Shown: positions 43,701 to 49,076 of the stretch, piece after piece | Layout: every line of letters starts with the position of its first letter | Position numbering within the stretch: position 1 is the stretch's first letter | Assembly (NCBI GenBank): GCA_034003725.1 | Contig: JAVEYB010000018.1 | Location: forward strand, 1-49,076 | DNA: 49,076 nucleotides | DNA from: Candidatus Zixiibacteriota bacterium | Lineage (GTDB): Bacteria; Zixibacteria; MSB-5A5; GN15; FEB-12 | Direction: 5' to 3' | Program-made: the position numbers and the translations under genes | Notes under the pieces: generated by a model | Database searches by the model: none | The model's input: only the letters and a program-made list of their open reading frames with translations | Told to the model about the DNA's origin: nothing

Positions 43701-44177
43701 CTTCAGGTCAATCATCGCCGAGGCAAGGTTCTCCGGCGGGATAGTCGGTTCCATCAGGGCTCGAACAGGCGTGACGACGACATCGAGATCGCCCGCGCGC
43801 AAAGCGGCCAGCGTGGAAATACGTTTTCCCATAATCTCGCCGACGGGCGCGCGGAAGTCGTAGGGAAGAATCTGCCGCGAGGGGTAATGTCCGACCCGTT
43901 CGGGTCCGAGGAGAAACAGCAGATCCTCATACAGGTCACCGGCCTCTTCGGAGCGCTGCGTGACGACCAGAATCGGTGATTTCCCTGTGGCGGCAAGCGA
44001 GCGGATCAGCACCGCCGTGGACGACCCGGCGAGCCCGGTGACGACACAGGGAATCCCCGGCTGTGATTGCTCGAGCATGTGTGACAGCCGAACGAAGGGT
44101 CGGCCGGACATAAAGCGTTCGAATACGTACTCGAGTCGGGTACGCGAAGCGGCGCGGGTTTCCATTCGATCGTTCAT
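40743..44177 (-). CDS. mfd: Transcription-repair coupling factor Mfd
   Basis: 1144 residues. Mfd pushes RNA polymerase off DNA lesions and recruits UvrA for nucleotide excision repair. Order of domains: UvrB-like N-terminal region (1-300, with YPSRQILPYDFRAPVGEIMG), the RNA-polymerase-interacting domain starting near 482 (LNHGDYVVHTDHGIARY), a superfamily 2 translocase with Walker A GDVGYGKTE at 632-640, DEEH at 733-736, TATPIPRTL at 759-767 and motif VI YQIRGRVGRSSRRAYAYL, and a C-terminal TRCF domain (ETRIELDVELFLPGNYVND). GGAG is 4 bp before the ATG. Its own promoter and a terminator-like hairpin form the leader. Confidence 0.98.
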   Translation of the reverse strand: MNDRMETRAASRTRLEYVFERFMSGRPFVRLSHMLEQSQPGIPCVVTGLAGSSTAVLIRSLAATGKSPILVVTQRSEEAGDLYEDLLFLLGPERVGHYPSRQILPYDFRAPVGEIMGKRISTLAALRAGDLDVVVTPVRALMEPTIPPENLASAMIDLKAGDEQDIDSLVDKLVSLGFHRVPLVEEVGDFARRGGLVDFFTPGAEAPVRIEFFGDEIETIRHFDVGTQRTVDSQKRITLLPRREIPITQETLEQYLAEMPEDDGDYIRRRYVNDPELPGLEWLALLFGIPQGRLSDYLPRDTVVIFDGHGTIGEEADSILAEAGSLRERLAGRLQRLPDPDQYYVTRSLLFDRLDQFRQIDRVPFKGGRGEIVSFDCREHPALGSRLDLLGETIREYESAGITYFIATDSEGQAARLDELIAEKAKLDTRPPIEVADLKGGFVCPSDGYAILTDHQIFSRYHRRVRRKKFKEGVAIADYSSLNHGDYVVHTDHGIARYIKLETLTVDGRNRDCLLLQYAEQDKLYVPIEEFNRVSKYAGKDSAPALTRLGGPGWDKLKARTKKAVADMAADLIKLYAERKSQPGFAFGPDTTWLKQLEASFPFEETRDQTRAIADVKRDMEKDQPTDRLICGDVGYGKTEVAVRAAFKAVDAGKQVAVLVPTTILAQQHYATFRERLAEFPVRTEVLSRFRTRAEQLATVDGLAAGTVDLVIGTHRLLSADVHFRDLGLLIIDEEHRFGVRHKEKLRRLKASVDTIAMTATPIPRTLQMSLMGARDMSIINTSPKDRLPIITEIVEFDPAVIATGILREIDRGGQVFFVHNRVQTIEAMHRYLKKLLPQVQFAVAHGQMHEKSLEGIMLGFMAKRYDVLICTSIIESGLDIPSANTIIINRADRFGLAQLYQIRGRVGRSSRRAYAYLMTPPTRLMNADAIKRLRALEAHSDLGAGFALAMRDLEIRGAGTILGARQSGFIEEVGYDLYNRLLEEAVAELRGQPLQRLPETRIELDVELFLPGNYVNDNQQKVDIYRRVADCRNLDELERLRDEITDRFGKLPPSAVNLFDAAGVKICASMMGLEKVTMRAGRVNLFYEEQHRLSRAEVESLRKATDQPMEFSMLGHPRITLDLGQINHLQRLGYLRGVLSKAI

Positions 44178-44201
44178 TGTTCTCCGTTACTGCGCCAACA
44201 C

Positions 44202-44231
44202 AAAAACCCCCGGCAAGCTTCTTACCGGGGT
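44202..44231 (-). terminator. Terminator-like hairpin inside the mfd leader
   Basis: On the minus strand CCCCGG and CCGGGG form the stem around an 11-base loop, followed by five T residues. It sits between the mfd promoter and the mfd ribosome site, with no gene upstream on that strand. It therefore looks like an attenuator rather than the end of another gene. Confidence 0.65.
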
Positions 44232-44252
44232 CTGTACTGGTATGCGGCCAGC

Positions 44253-44281
44253 AGTATACATATTTCGGTCGAATTCGACAA
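44253..44281 (-). promoter_or_regulatory. Promoter of mfd
   Basis: On the minus strand TTGTCG (44281-44276), 17 nt, TATACT (44258-44253). Transcription should begin near 44246, about 70 nt before the start codon and 15 nt before the hairpin. Confidence 0.55.
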
Positions 44282-44741
44282 GTTTTTTGCGGGACGTATC
44301 GGTGCGTATAATATGGACTATAGAACACTACGTTGCGTCCGCCGGACGGGATCCCGGCCCGGGTCATAAGTATATGTTGCATGATGAGATATGGCAAACC
44401 GTGGCGGCGCGGGAGGAATTGTCAAGATTGTGTTAGCAAGCGGCTATTTGATGGTTAACGGGGTTTATAGACTCTGACTCATGGCGGTCACTCTGCATTC
44501 AATCAGCCGGCGTTATAAAAGCAGAGATAATAATGACACTACTGGCGTTCGCGGCCGTGGCCTTTGGCCCGGTGCCCCCGGTCTTCGGCGAGCGGTCCCT
44601 GAGCAAAGTGTAATACGGGCTCCCGAGACGGCGCGGGAACACCGGCATTCAGGTGAGTCGTTCCGCGTCCTCGACACCAAGAAAAAAGTCGCGCTCAGCC
44701 GCACCTACTGAACTCGGTGCCCCCTTTTCTCGCCAAAAGTC
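44282..44741. other. Gene-poor stretch between mfd and the NTF2-like gene
   Basis: A TATAAT at 44307-44312 (plus strand) has no good upstream box. At 44416-44436 is a 21-base motif also found at 18834-18854 (one mismatch). At 44533-44613 is a 26-codon frame that reads like a signal peptide (MTLLAFAAVAFGPVPPVF) and then stops; a different frame continues with protein-like sequence to 44711. This could be a decayed secreted-protein gene or chance. Confidence 0.3.
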
Positions 44742-44769
44742 TTGCCACTGCCGATCTTATGTATATGAT
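44742..44769 (+). promoter_or_regulatory. Promoter of the NTF2-like gene
   Basis: TTGCCA (44742-44747), 16 nt, TATGAT (44764-44769), about 50 bp before the start codon. Confidence 0.5.
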
Positions 44770-44820
44770 TAGCGGCGATAGGACTACGGTTGACAGGTGT
44801 CAGGGAAAGGAGCCCGGGGT

Positions 44821-45315
44821 ATGACCGGAAGTGCCGGCAGTCCGGTAAGACGATTCATTGCGGACCCGAATGACGTGGGGTCGATCGAAGCGATCATCAC
44901 CGCGTTGTACGAGTCGGTATCGTTCGAGCCCGGTTCTGAGCCCAATTGGAACCGATTGCGTTCGTTGTTTCTCGATTCCGGAAGACTGATTCCCCGTCGT
45001 CCCGGCGCCCTGCCGGAAGTCCAGTCCATGAACATCGAGGGGTTTATCACGCGATCAGAACCGGTACTGCGTGCCGGGCAGTTTCTTCGCAGAGGCTTTA
45101 TCGAGAGAGAAATCACCCGGCGTATCGAGCGGTTCGGCGGTATCGTGCATGTCTGGAGTACCTATCAGTCGTCGTTCGCCGACGGTGGTGAGCCGTTCAC
45201 GCGCGGAATCAACAGCATTCAACTGGTCTACCACCACGACCGGTGGTGGGTGCTCACGATCTTCTGGGAAGACGAGACGCCGAATGTGCCGCTGCCGGCG
45301 GAGTACCTGGCGTAG
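44821..45315 (+). CDS. NTF2-like (SnoaL/DUF4440-type) protein
   Basis: 164 residues from the ATG at 44821, with AGGAG eight bases upstream. A GTG at 44797 is possible but less likely. The layout fits a cone-shaped NTF2-like fold: an N-terminal helix (VGSIEAIITALYESVSFEPG, PNWNRLRSLFLDSGRLIPR), a middle helix (NIEGFITRSEPVLRAGQFL), then paired strands (EREITRRIERFGGIVHVWST, GINSIQLVYHHDRWWVLTIF, ending WEDE). Members are often small-molecule-binding proteins or stress-related enzymes of unknown substrate. No signal peptide. It is convergent with motB. Confidence 0.82.
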   Translation: MTGSAGSPVRRFIADPNDVGSIEAIITALYESVSFEPGSEPNWNRLRSLFLDSGRLIPRRPGALPEVQSMNIEGFITRSEPVLRAGQFLRRGFIEREITRRIERFGGIVHVWSTYQSSFADGGEPFTRGINSIQLVYHHDRWWVLTIFWEDETPNVPLPAEYLA

Positions 45316-45325
45316 GCGGTCAAGC

Positions 45326-46177
45326 TCAGTCTCCAACCTCGGCCATCAGATCCGAACCAACTTCCATCTGGTCATACGCCCGTTCGCGTGACTCGTACAG
45401 CACAAGTATGCTGACCCTGCGGTTGCGTTGGTCATCCGGAGTGTGCGCGATCATGGGGATCTTGTCCGCATACCCGCGAACCTCGCGCACCTGCCCGAAA
45501 CGCAGGCCGGAGACCTCCATCAACTGCCGCGCGGCGTTGGCGCGGTCGGCTGACAACTCCCAGTTGGAGTATGCAGCATCGCCGGTAATGGACCGATCAG
45601 TGTGCCCCTCGACGACCAGGGAGTTCTGGAGTTGGCCGAGCTGGCGGGCGATCGTTACCAGGATTATGGCGCTCTTCTGAAGAAGCTTGGACGACCCGGG
45701 CTCGAAGAAGGCGGGTGCGTTTTCCGATTCGTTGAGGATAATCCGCAAACCCTCGGAGGTCATCTGCAACTTGACGTTTTTCTTGAGACGCTTGAAGGCG
45801 TCTTGTTTTTCCAGTTCATGGAGAATTCCCTGCGCGGCGGCGGCCATCTGTTTCTGTTCCTCGGCGCTGGGGAGATGTTCCTTTTTGATGACTTCCTTCA
45901 CGAGCGTATTCGCCGAGCTGCCTTCCTTTTTCAACACCGACGCACTGCCTTTGAGGACGCCGGCTCCGCCTTTCGTCTGATACTTGCCGGGATCACGGAA
46001 GTACTCACTGACGTTTTTCTTGACCTGGTCGGACTGACCGACGAGCCACATCACAAGGAAAAAGGCCATCATGGCCGTCATGAAGTCAGCAAAGGCGACC
46101 TTCCATGACCCGCCGTGGTGGCCGTGTCCGTATTTTTTGACACGTTTTATGATGATTGGCTGTTCGCTGTCAGCCAT
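45326..46177 (-). CDS. motB: Flagellar motor stator protein MotB
   Basis: 283 residues. It has the proton-accepting aspartate D31 in the single transmembrane helix (VAFADFMTAMMAFFLVMWLV), a plug and linker, and a C-terminal OmpA-like peptidoglycan-binding domain (LVVEGHTDRSITGDAAYSNW, ELSADRANAARQLME, DDQRNRRVSILVL). The protein anchors the stator to the cell wall. It starts 5 bp after the motA stop, and motAB form one unit. No other flagellar gene is in the window. Confidence 0.96.
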   Translation of the reverse strand: MADSEQPIIIKRVKKYGHGHHGGSWKVAFADFMTAMMAFFLVMWLVGQSDQVKKNVSEYFRDPGKYQTKGGAGVLKGSASVLKKEGSSANTLVKEVIKKEHLPSAEEQKQMAAAAQGILHELEKQDAFKRLKKNVKLQMTSEGLRIILNESENAPAFFEPGSSKLLQKSAIILVTIARQLGQLQNSLVVEGHTDRSITGDAAYSNWELSADRANAARQLMEVSGLRFGQVREVRGYADKIPMIAHTPDDQRNRRVSILVLYESRERAYDQMEVGSDLMAEVGD

Positions 46178-46182
46178 GGCTG

Positions 46183-47043
46183 CTACCTGCGTTTGGCCTG
46201 ATTACAGGCATCCTCGAGCTCCAGAAAGGTGGGCCGCACTTCGGCGAACAGCGAGCGGCGGGCAAATTCCACGGCAATCACCCCCGCTACCCCTTTGTGG
46301 AAGGAAAGCAGCGCCTGTTTCATGCAGGTCAGGTACTGGCCGTTTTCTTTGACCCGGTGCTTCATGCTGTGGGCAATCGGTCCTACAAATCCATAACAGG
46401 CCAATACGCCCATAAACGTCCCCGTGAGAGCCGCGGCCACGCTGTGACCTATCACTTCAGGTCCCGAGTCCAGCTGGGCCATGGTGATGACAATACCGAG
46501 AACGGCAGCGACGATACCGAGTCCCGGTAACGCGTCCGCGACTGCGCCGACGGCGTCCGACGGCCGTCCCTCATCGTCGTGCAGGACCTCAAGATCCGAA
46601 TCCATCAGGTCCTCCAGGTCGTGAGGCTGCACGGAACCGGAGATAACGACGCGCATGGTATCGGCAAAAAACGCAACGGCATGGTGATTCTTCAGGAATT
46701 TGGGGTACCGCTTGAGGATCTCGCTTTCGTTGGGGTGCTCGATGTGGTTTTCCAGACCGACCAGGCCGTCGCGGCGGGCAACGTTGAAGATCTCGTACAT
46801 CATGACGAGCAGGTCGAGGTAGTCTTGTTTCTTATACCCACCCCCGACGAGCACGCCTTTCAGTTGGCCGATCAGCGCCTTGATGACCGGCATCGGGGTG
46901 GCAATAATCAGGGATCCGAGAGCGGCGCCGCCGATGATCAGCACCTCGTTCGGCTGGTTCAGGGCCAGTGGATGACCGCCGTGCCACATAAACCCGCCCA
47001 GAACGCTCCCCAGTACCACGATTGCTCCAAGAAAAAACAGCAT
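46183..47043 (-). CDS. motA: Flagellar motor stator protein MotA
   Basis: 286 residues, four transmembrane helices; with MotB it forms the ion channel that turns the flagellum. Family blocks: WHGGHPLALNQPNEVLIIGG, PMPVIKALIGQ, the cytoplasmic charged region (RRDGLVGLENHIEHPNESEI) and PGLGIVAAVLGIVITMAQLD, followed by GTFMGVLACYGFVGPIA. The frame is open to 47319, but the family starts at the ATG at 47043. The ribosome site is weak. Upstream on the minus strand a TTGCCG box with TAGTAA 17 nt later is a possible promoter. Confidence 0.95.
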   Translation of the reverse strand: MLFFLGAIVVLGSVLGGFMWHGGHPLALNQPNEVLIIGGAALGSLIIATPMPVIKALIGQLKGVLVGGGYKKQDYLDLLVMMYEIFNVARRDGLVGLENHIEHPNESEILKRYPKFLKNHHAVAFFADTMRVVISGSVQPHDLEDLMDSDLEVLHDDEGRPSDAVGAVADALPGLGIVAAVLGIVITMAQLDSGPEVIGHSVAAALTGTFMGVLACYGFVGPIAHSMKHRVKENGQYLTCMKQALLSFHKGVAGVIAVEFARRSLFAEVRPTFLELEDACNQAKRR

Positions 47044-47203
47044 AGGTGCGCGTCTTGCCTCTTCAGGAGTGGTTCGAGCCCAATTGCATATTACTATGAT
47101 TTTCGTCAGGTCGCGGCAAAACCTGAAGCCGTTGCCTGTCTCTGCTGTTCCAGTGGCTTTCGACGGTGCAGTAAATGAGCAGTCAGGCCGGGGCCAAAAA
47201 CAC

Positions 47204-47232
47204 TTGTCAGGGACGGGCGATGGCCCTAGATT
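47204..47232 (+). promoter_or_regulatory. Possible promoter of the antiporter gene
   Basis: TTGTCA (47204-47209), 17 nt, TAGATT (47227-47232), about 38 bp before the GTG start. Confidence 0.4.
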
Positions 47233-47269
47233 CCGCGAAAAATTGTCGGCCCTGGAAGGAGGAACTGAC

Positions 47270-48622
47270 GTGCGAGTACTGACTGGCCGTCGCTGGTGGT
47301 TGTTTCTCGCCGTAATCACGGTCTATCTAGGACATTCTCTGGCATTCGGTTCCGAGAGTGGCGAAGGTGGTCATGGCGGCGAAGTCCTCTCCACGTTGCT
47401 GGAGCTGGTCGTTATCCTGTTGGCAGCAAAGCTGGGCGGCGACTTGTTCGAGCGCTTCAACGCTCCGGCTGTGCTGGGCGAACTGGTCATGGGAATTGTC
47501 ATCGGAAATCTCCATCTGGTGGGATTCGACGTTTTCGAGCCGTTCAAGACCCACATCGTGCTGGAGATACTGGCTGAGATCGGGGTTATTATCCTGCTGT
47601 TTGAGGTGGGGCTCGAATCCACTGTCAAGGAAATGCTCCAGGTCGGCGGTACGGCGTTCATGGTCGCCACGTTTGGCGTCATCGCGCCGTTTTTCCTCGG
47701 ATGGGGAGTCGGGGCGTGGTTCATTCCGGACCACGGGACGCTGGTCCATGTCTTTATCGGAGCGACGCTCACCGCAACCTCCGTCGGTATTACCGCGCGG
47801 GTACTCAAAGACACGGGCAAGATAAACACGAGGGAAGCCAAGATTATTCTTGGGGCCGCGGTTATCGACGACATTCTCGGTCTGGTGATTCTGGCGGTCG
47901 TTACGGGAATTATAACGGCTGCTGCGAGCGGCGGCGACGGCGGAGTAAGCTCACTGCAGGTGCTTTGGATTATCAGCAAGTCAGTGCTGTTCGTGGTCGG
48001 CGCGATCGTGATCGGGTCTTTGGTATTGCCTTACTTTTTCCGGTTTGCCATCGTATTAAAAGGAAAGGGCGTATTCCTCTCGTTCGCGCTTCTGGTCTGT
48101 TTCTCACTGGCATATATCGCGGGCAAAGTCGGCCTCGCACCGATCGTCGGAGCGTTTGCGGCAGGGTTGATACTGGATGATATCCATTACAAGGGTTTCA
48201 CTGAGCGAGGCGAGCACGTAATTGAGGAACTGATCGCACCGATCGCGACGTTTCTAGTCCCTATTTTCTTTGTGCGGATGGGAATGCTGGTCGATTTGTC
48301 CACGTTTGCCAAGGTTGAGATTCTCGGATTCGCCGCAGTATTGACACTGGCGGCTATTGCGGGCAAACAGGCGTGTGCGCTGGCCATTTGGGATCGTGAC
48401 ACAAACCGTCTTGCGATCGGCCTGGGAATGATTCCCCGTGGCGAGGTGGGGCTCATTTTTGCCGGAATCGGGGCGAAACTGATGCTTGACGGTGAGGCGG
48501 TGATCACCAGTTCCACGTATTCCGCGGTCGTGATTATGGTGATTGTCACGACCCTCGTTACACCGCCGCTGCTGGTTTGGTCAATGAAGCGCGGTTCCAA
48601 GGTTTTGCCTCCTGCGGCGTAA
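47270..48622 (+). CDS. CPA2-family cation/proton antiporter (Na+/H+ exchanger domain)
   Basis: 450 residues from a GTG start with GGAGG seven bases upstream. A frame open to 47069 adds an unrelated, basic stretch. A signal-like first helix is followed by about twelve transmembrane segments. Family features: FNAPAVLGELVMGIVIGNLH, GVIILLFEVGLESTVKEML, the ion-binding AAVIDDILGLVIL with paired aspartates, and LGMIPRGEVGLIFAGIGAKL near the C-terminus. There is no RCK/TrkA regulatory domain. It exchanges sodium or potassium for protons at the inner membrane; the ion is not readable from sequence. Divergent from motAB. Confidence 0.94.
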   Translation: MRVLTGRRWWLFLAVITVYLGHSLAFGSESGEGGHGGEVLSTLLELVVILLAAKLGGDLFERFNAPAVLGELVMGIVIGNLHLVGFDVFEPFKTHIVLEILAEIGVIILLFEVGLESTVKEMLQVGGTAFMVATFGVIAPFFLGWGVGAWFIPDHGTLVHVFIGATLTATSVGITARVLKDTGKINTREAKIILGAAVIDDILGLVILAVVTGIITAAASGGDGGVSSLQVLWIISKSVLFVVGAIVIGSLVLPYFFRFAIVLKGKGVFLSFALLVCFSLAYIAGKVGLAPIVGAFAAGLILDDIHYKGFTERGEHVIEELIAPIATFLVPIFFVRMGMLVDLSTFAKVEILGFAAVLTLAAIAGKQACALAIWDRDTNRLAIGLGMIPRGEVGLIFAGIGAKLMLDGEAVITSSTYSAVVIMVIVTTLVTPPLLVWSMKRGSKVLPPAA

Positions 48623-48687
48623 TGCTCGGCGCGGGGCCTGTGGATGGGCCAGACGCGAATAAAAATCGGAATTCTTTGGCGAGGCGC

Positions 48688-48717
48688 TTGACAGGACCGT
48701 GGTGAGCCCGTTATTAT
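48688..48717 (+). promoter_or_regulatory. Promoter of the repeat/tRNA-fMet transcript
   Basis: TTGACA (48688-48693) and TATTAT (48712-48717) are 18 nt apart (TTATTA at 17 nt). The expected start, near 48724, falls about five bases before the first 58-bp repeat. Confidence 0.55.
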
Positions 48718-48728
48718 CGGGGTCTGAT

Positions 48729-48902
48729 CGCGGGGTGGAGTCCGCCGCTGGCGGAGTAGCTCGCCGCGACATGAAAAGATAGAAACCGCGGGGTGGAGTC
48801 CGCCGCTGGCGGAGTAGCTCGCCGCGACATGAAAAGATAGAAACCGCGGGGTGGAGTCCGCCACTGGCGGAGTAGCTCGCCGCGACGTGAAAAGATAGAA
48901 AC
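48729..48902 (+). repeat. Three 58-bp direct repeats resembling the 5' half of initiator tRNA
   Basis: Copies start at 48729, 48787 and 48845. The first two are identical and the third differs at two positions. Each begins with CGCGGGGTGGAG, exactly as the tRNA-fMet gene that starts 58 bp later at 48903, and also shares CTGG and TAGCTCG with its D arm. Between these lies an added hairpin, TCCGCC/GGCGGA. The first 40 nt can fold as one long hairpin (outer CGCGG/CCGCG). The last 18 nt (ACATGAAAAGATAGAAAC) look unstructured. The units are contiguous without spacers. Confidence 0.95.
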
Positions 48903-48979
<77 letters not shown>

Positions 48980-49012
48980 AATAGCAGTCCATTCCTCTGG
49001 GGAGAGGGAATT

Positions 49013-49076
49013 CTGTTTACCGTCTATGTCATTTTGTCTGAGTCGGGGCGACGGTACACCGGCTACAGCGAAGATC
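49013..49076 (+). CDS. Partial GIY-YIG domain nuclease gene, start uncertain, cut by window end
   Basis: Translation from 49013 gives LFTVYVILSESGRRYTGYSE, the opening of a GIY-YIG domain (VYVILSE... then RYTGY standing for the GIY and YIG elements). No ATG, GTG or TTG precedes it in frame within a sensible distance. GGGGAGAGG lies just upstream, so a CTG start at 49013 or ATT at 49010 would be needed. Members are small homing-type or UvrC-like nucleases. It follows tRNA-fMet by about 30 bp. Whether the gene is intact cannot be seen. Confidence 0.6.
   Translation, partial: MFTVYVILSESGRRYTGYSED

Noticed and set aside
44481-44711. 76-codon gene on the plus strand
   Set aside because: The first part is not protein-like and has no ribosome site. 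Only a fragment looks coding, treated instead as a possible decayed gene.
48729-48902. CRISPR array or a minus-strand repeat protein
   Set aside because: Repeats are contiguous and in register with a tRNA. The minus-strand frame through them is an artefact of the repeats and has no start context.

Overview
This is a 49 kb chromosomal window from a GC-rich, Gram-negative, respiring and probably motile bacterium. The evidence is an 11-gene complex I operon, SecDF, MotAB, several lipoproteins and signal-peptide proteins, an HD-GYP protein, Mfd and glutamine synthetase. The many secreted TPR and repeat proteins, DUF2723, DUF4175/DUF4159 and DUF1565 suggest an FCB-group lineage such as candidate phylum Zixibacteria. 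That placement is an inference from gene content, not a phylogenetic result. No phage, insertion sequence or CRISPR array was seen.

Layout. 1-323: the end of an array of 103-bp tandem repeats. 502-5579: glutamine synthetase with its terminator, a secreted DxxGxDxY-repeat protein, an EamA transporter and a helix-turn-helix/DUF2087 regulator. 5663-14977 (mostly minus strand): a DUF2723 membrane protein, then a TPR / DUF4175 / DUF4159 cluster. 15138-18407: secD-secF and an unknown secreted protein. 18872-20683: a sodium/phosphate cotransporter and a PhoU-domain partner. 20767-22319: a DUF502 membrane protein coupled to an EIIA-CBS fusion. 22396-32456: the nuo operon in the order A-B-C-D-H-I-J-K-L-M-N, without the NADH-oxidising module E-F-G. 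32717-39079: RidA, two lipoproteins, an HD-GYP protein, an unknown protein and a TolB-like beta-propeller lipoprotein. 39185-39868: an AT-richer HNH nuclease with a probable SRA-like reader domain, the best candidate for a horizontally acquired defence gene. 40194-44177: a DinB-family protein and mfd, whose short leader carries an intrinsic-terminator-like hairpin. 44821-48622: an NTF2-like protein, motAB and a CPA2-type cation/proton antiporter. 48688-49076: a promoter, three 58-bp repeats that copy the 5' half of initiator tRNA, the tRNA-fMet gene itself, and the start of a GIY-YIG nuclease gene.

Working together. The nuo operon, the antiporter and MotAB all concern ion-motive force. SecDF and the many exported proteins concern the envelope. 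The NptA-like/PhoU pair handles phosphate and GlnA handles nitrogen. Promoters that can be read directly are sigma-70-like (TTGACA, 16-17 nt, TATATT-like), which helps support small or doubtful genes. The most unusual structure is the repeat array fused in register to tRNA-fMet. Next are the mfd leader, the SRA-like/HNH gene with an adjacent palindrome, and the glutamine synthetase in which the usual adenylylated tyrosine is aspartate.
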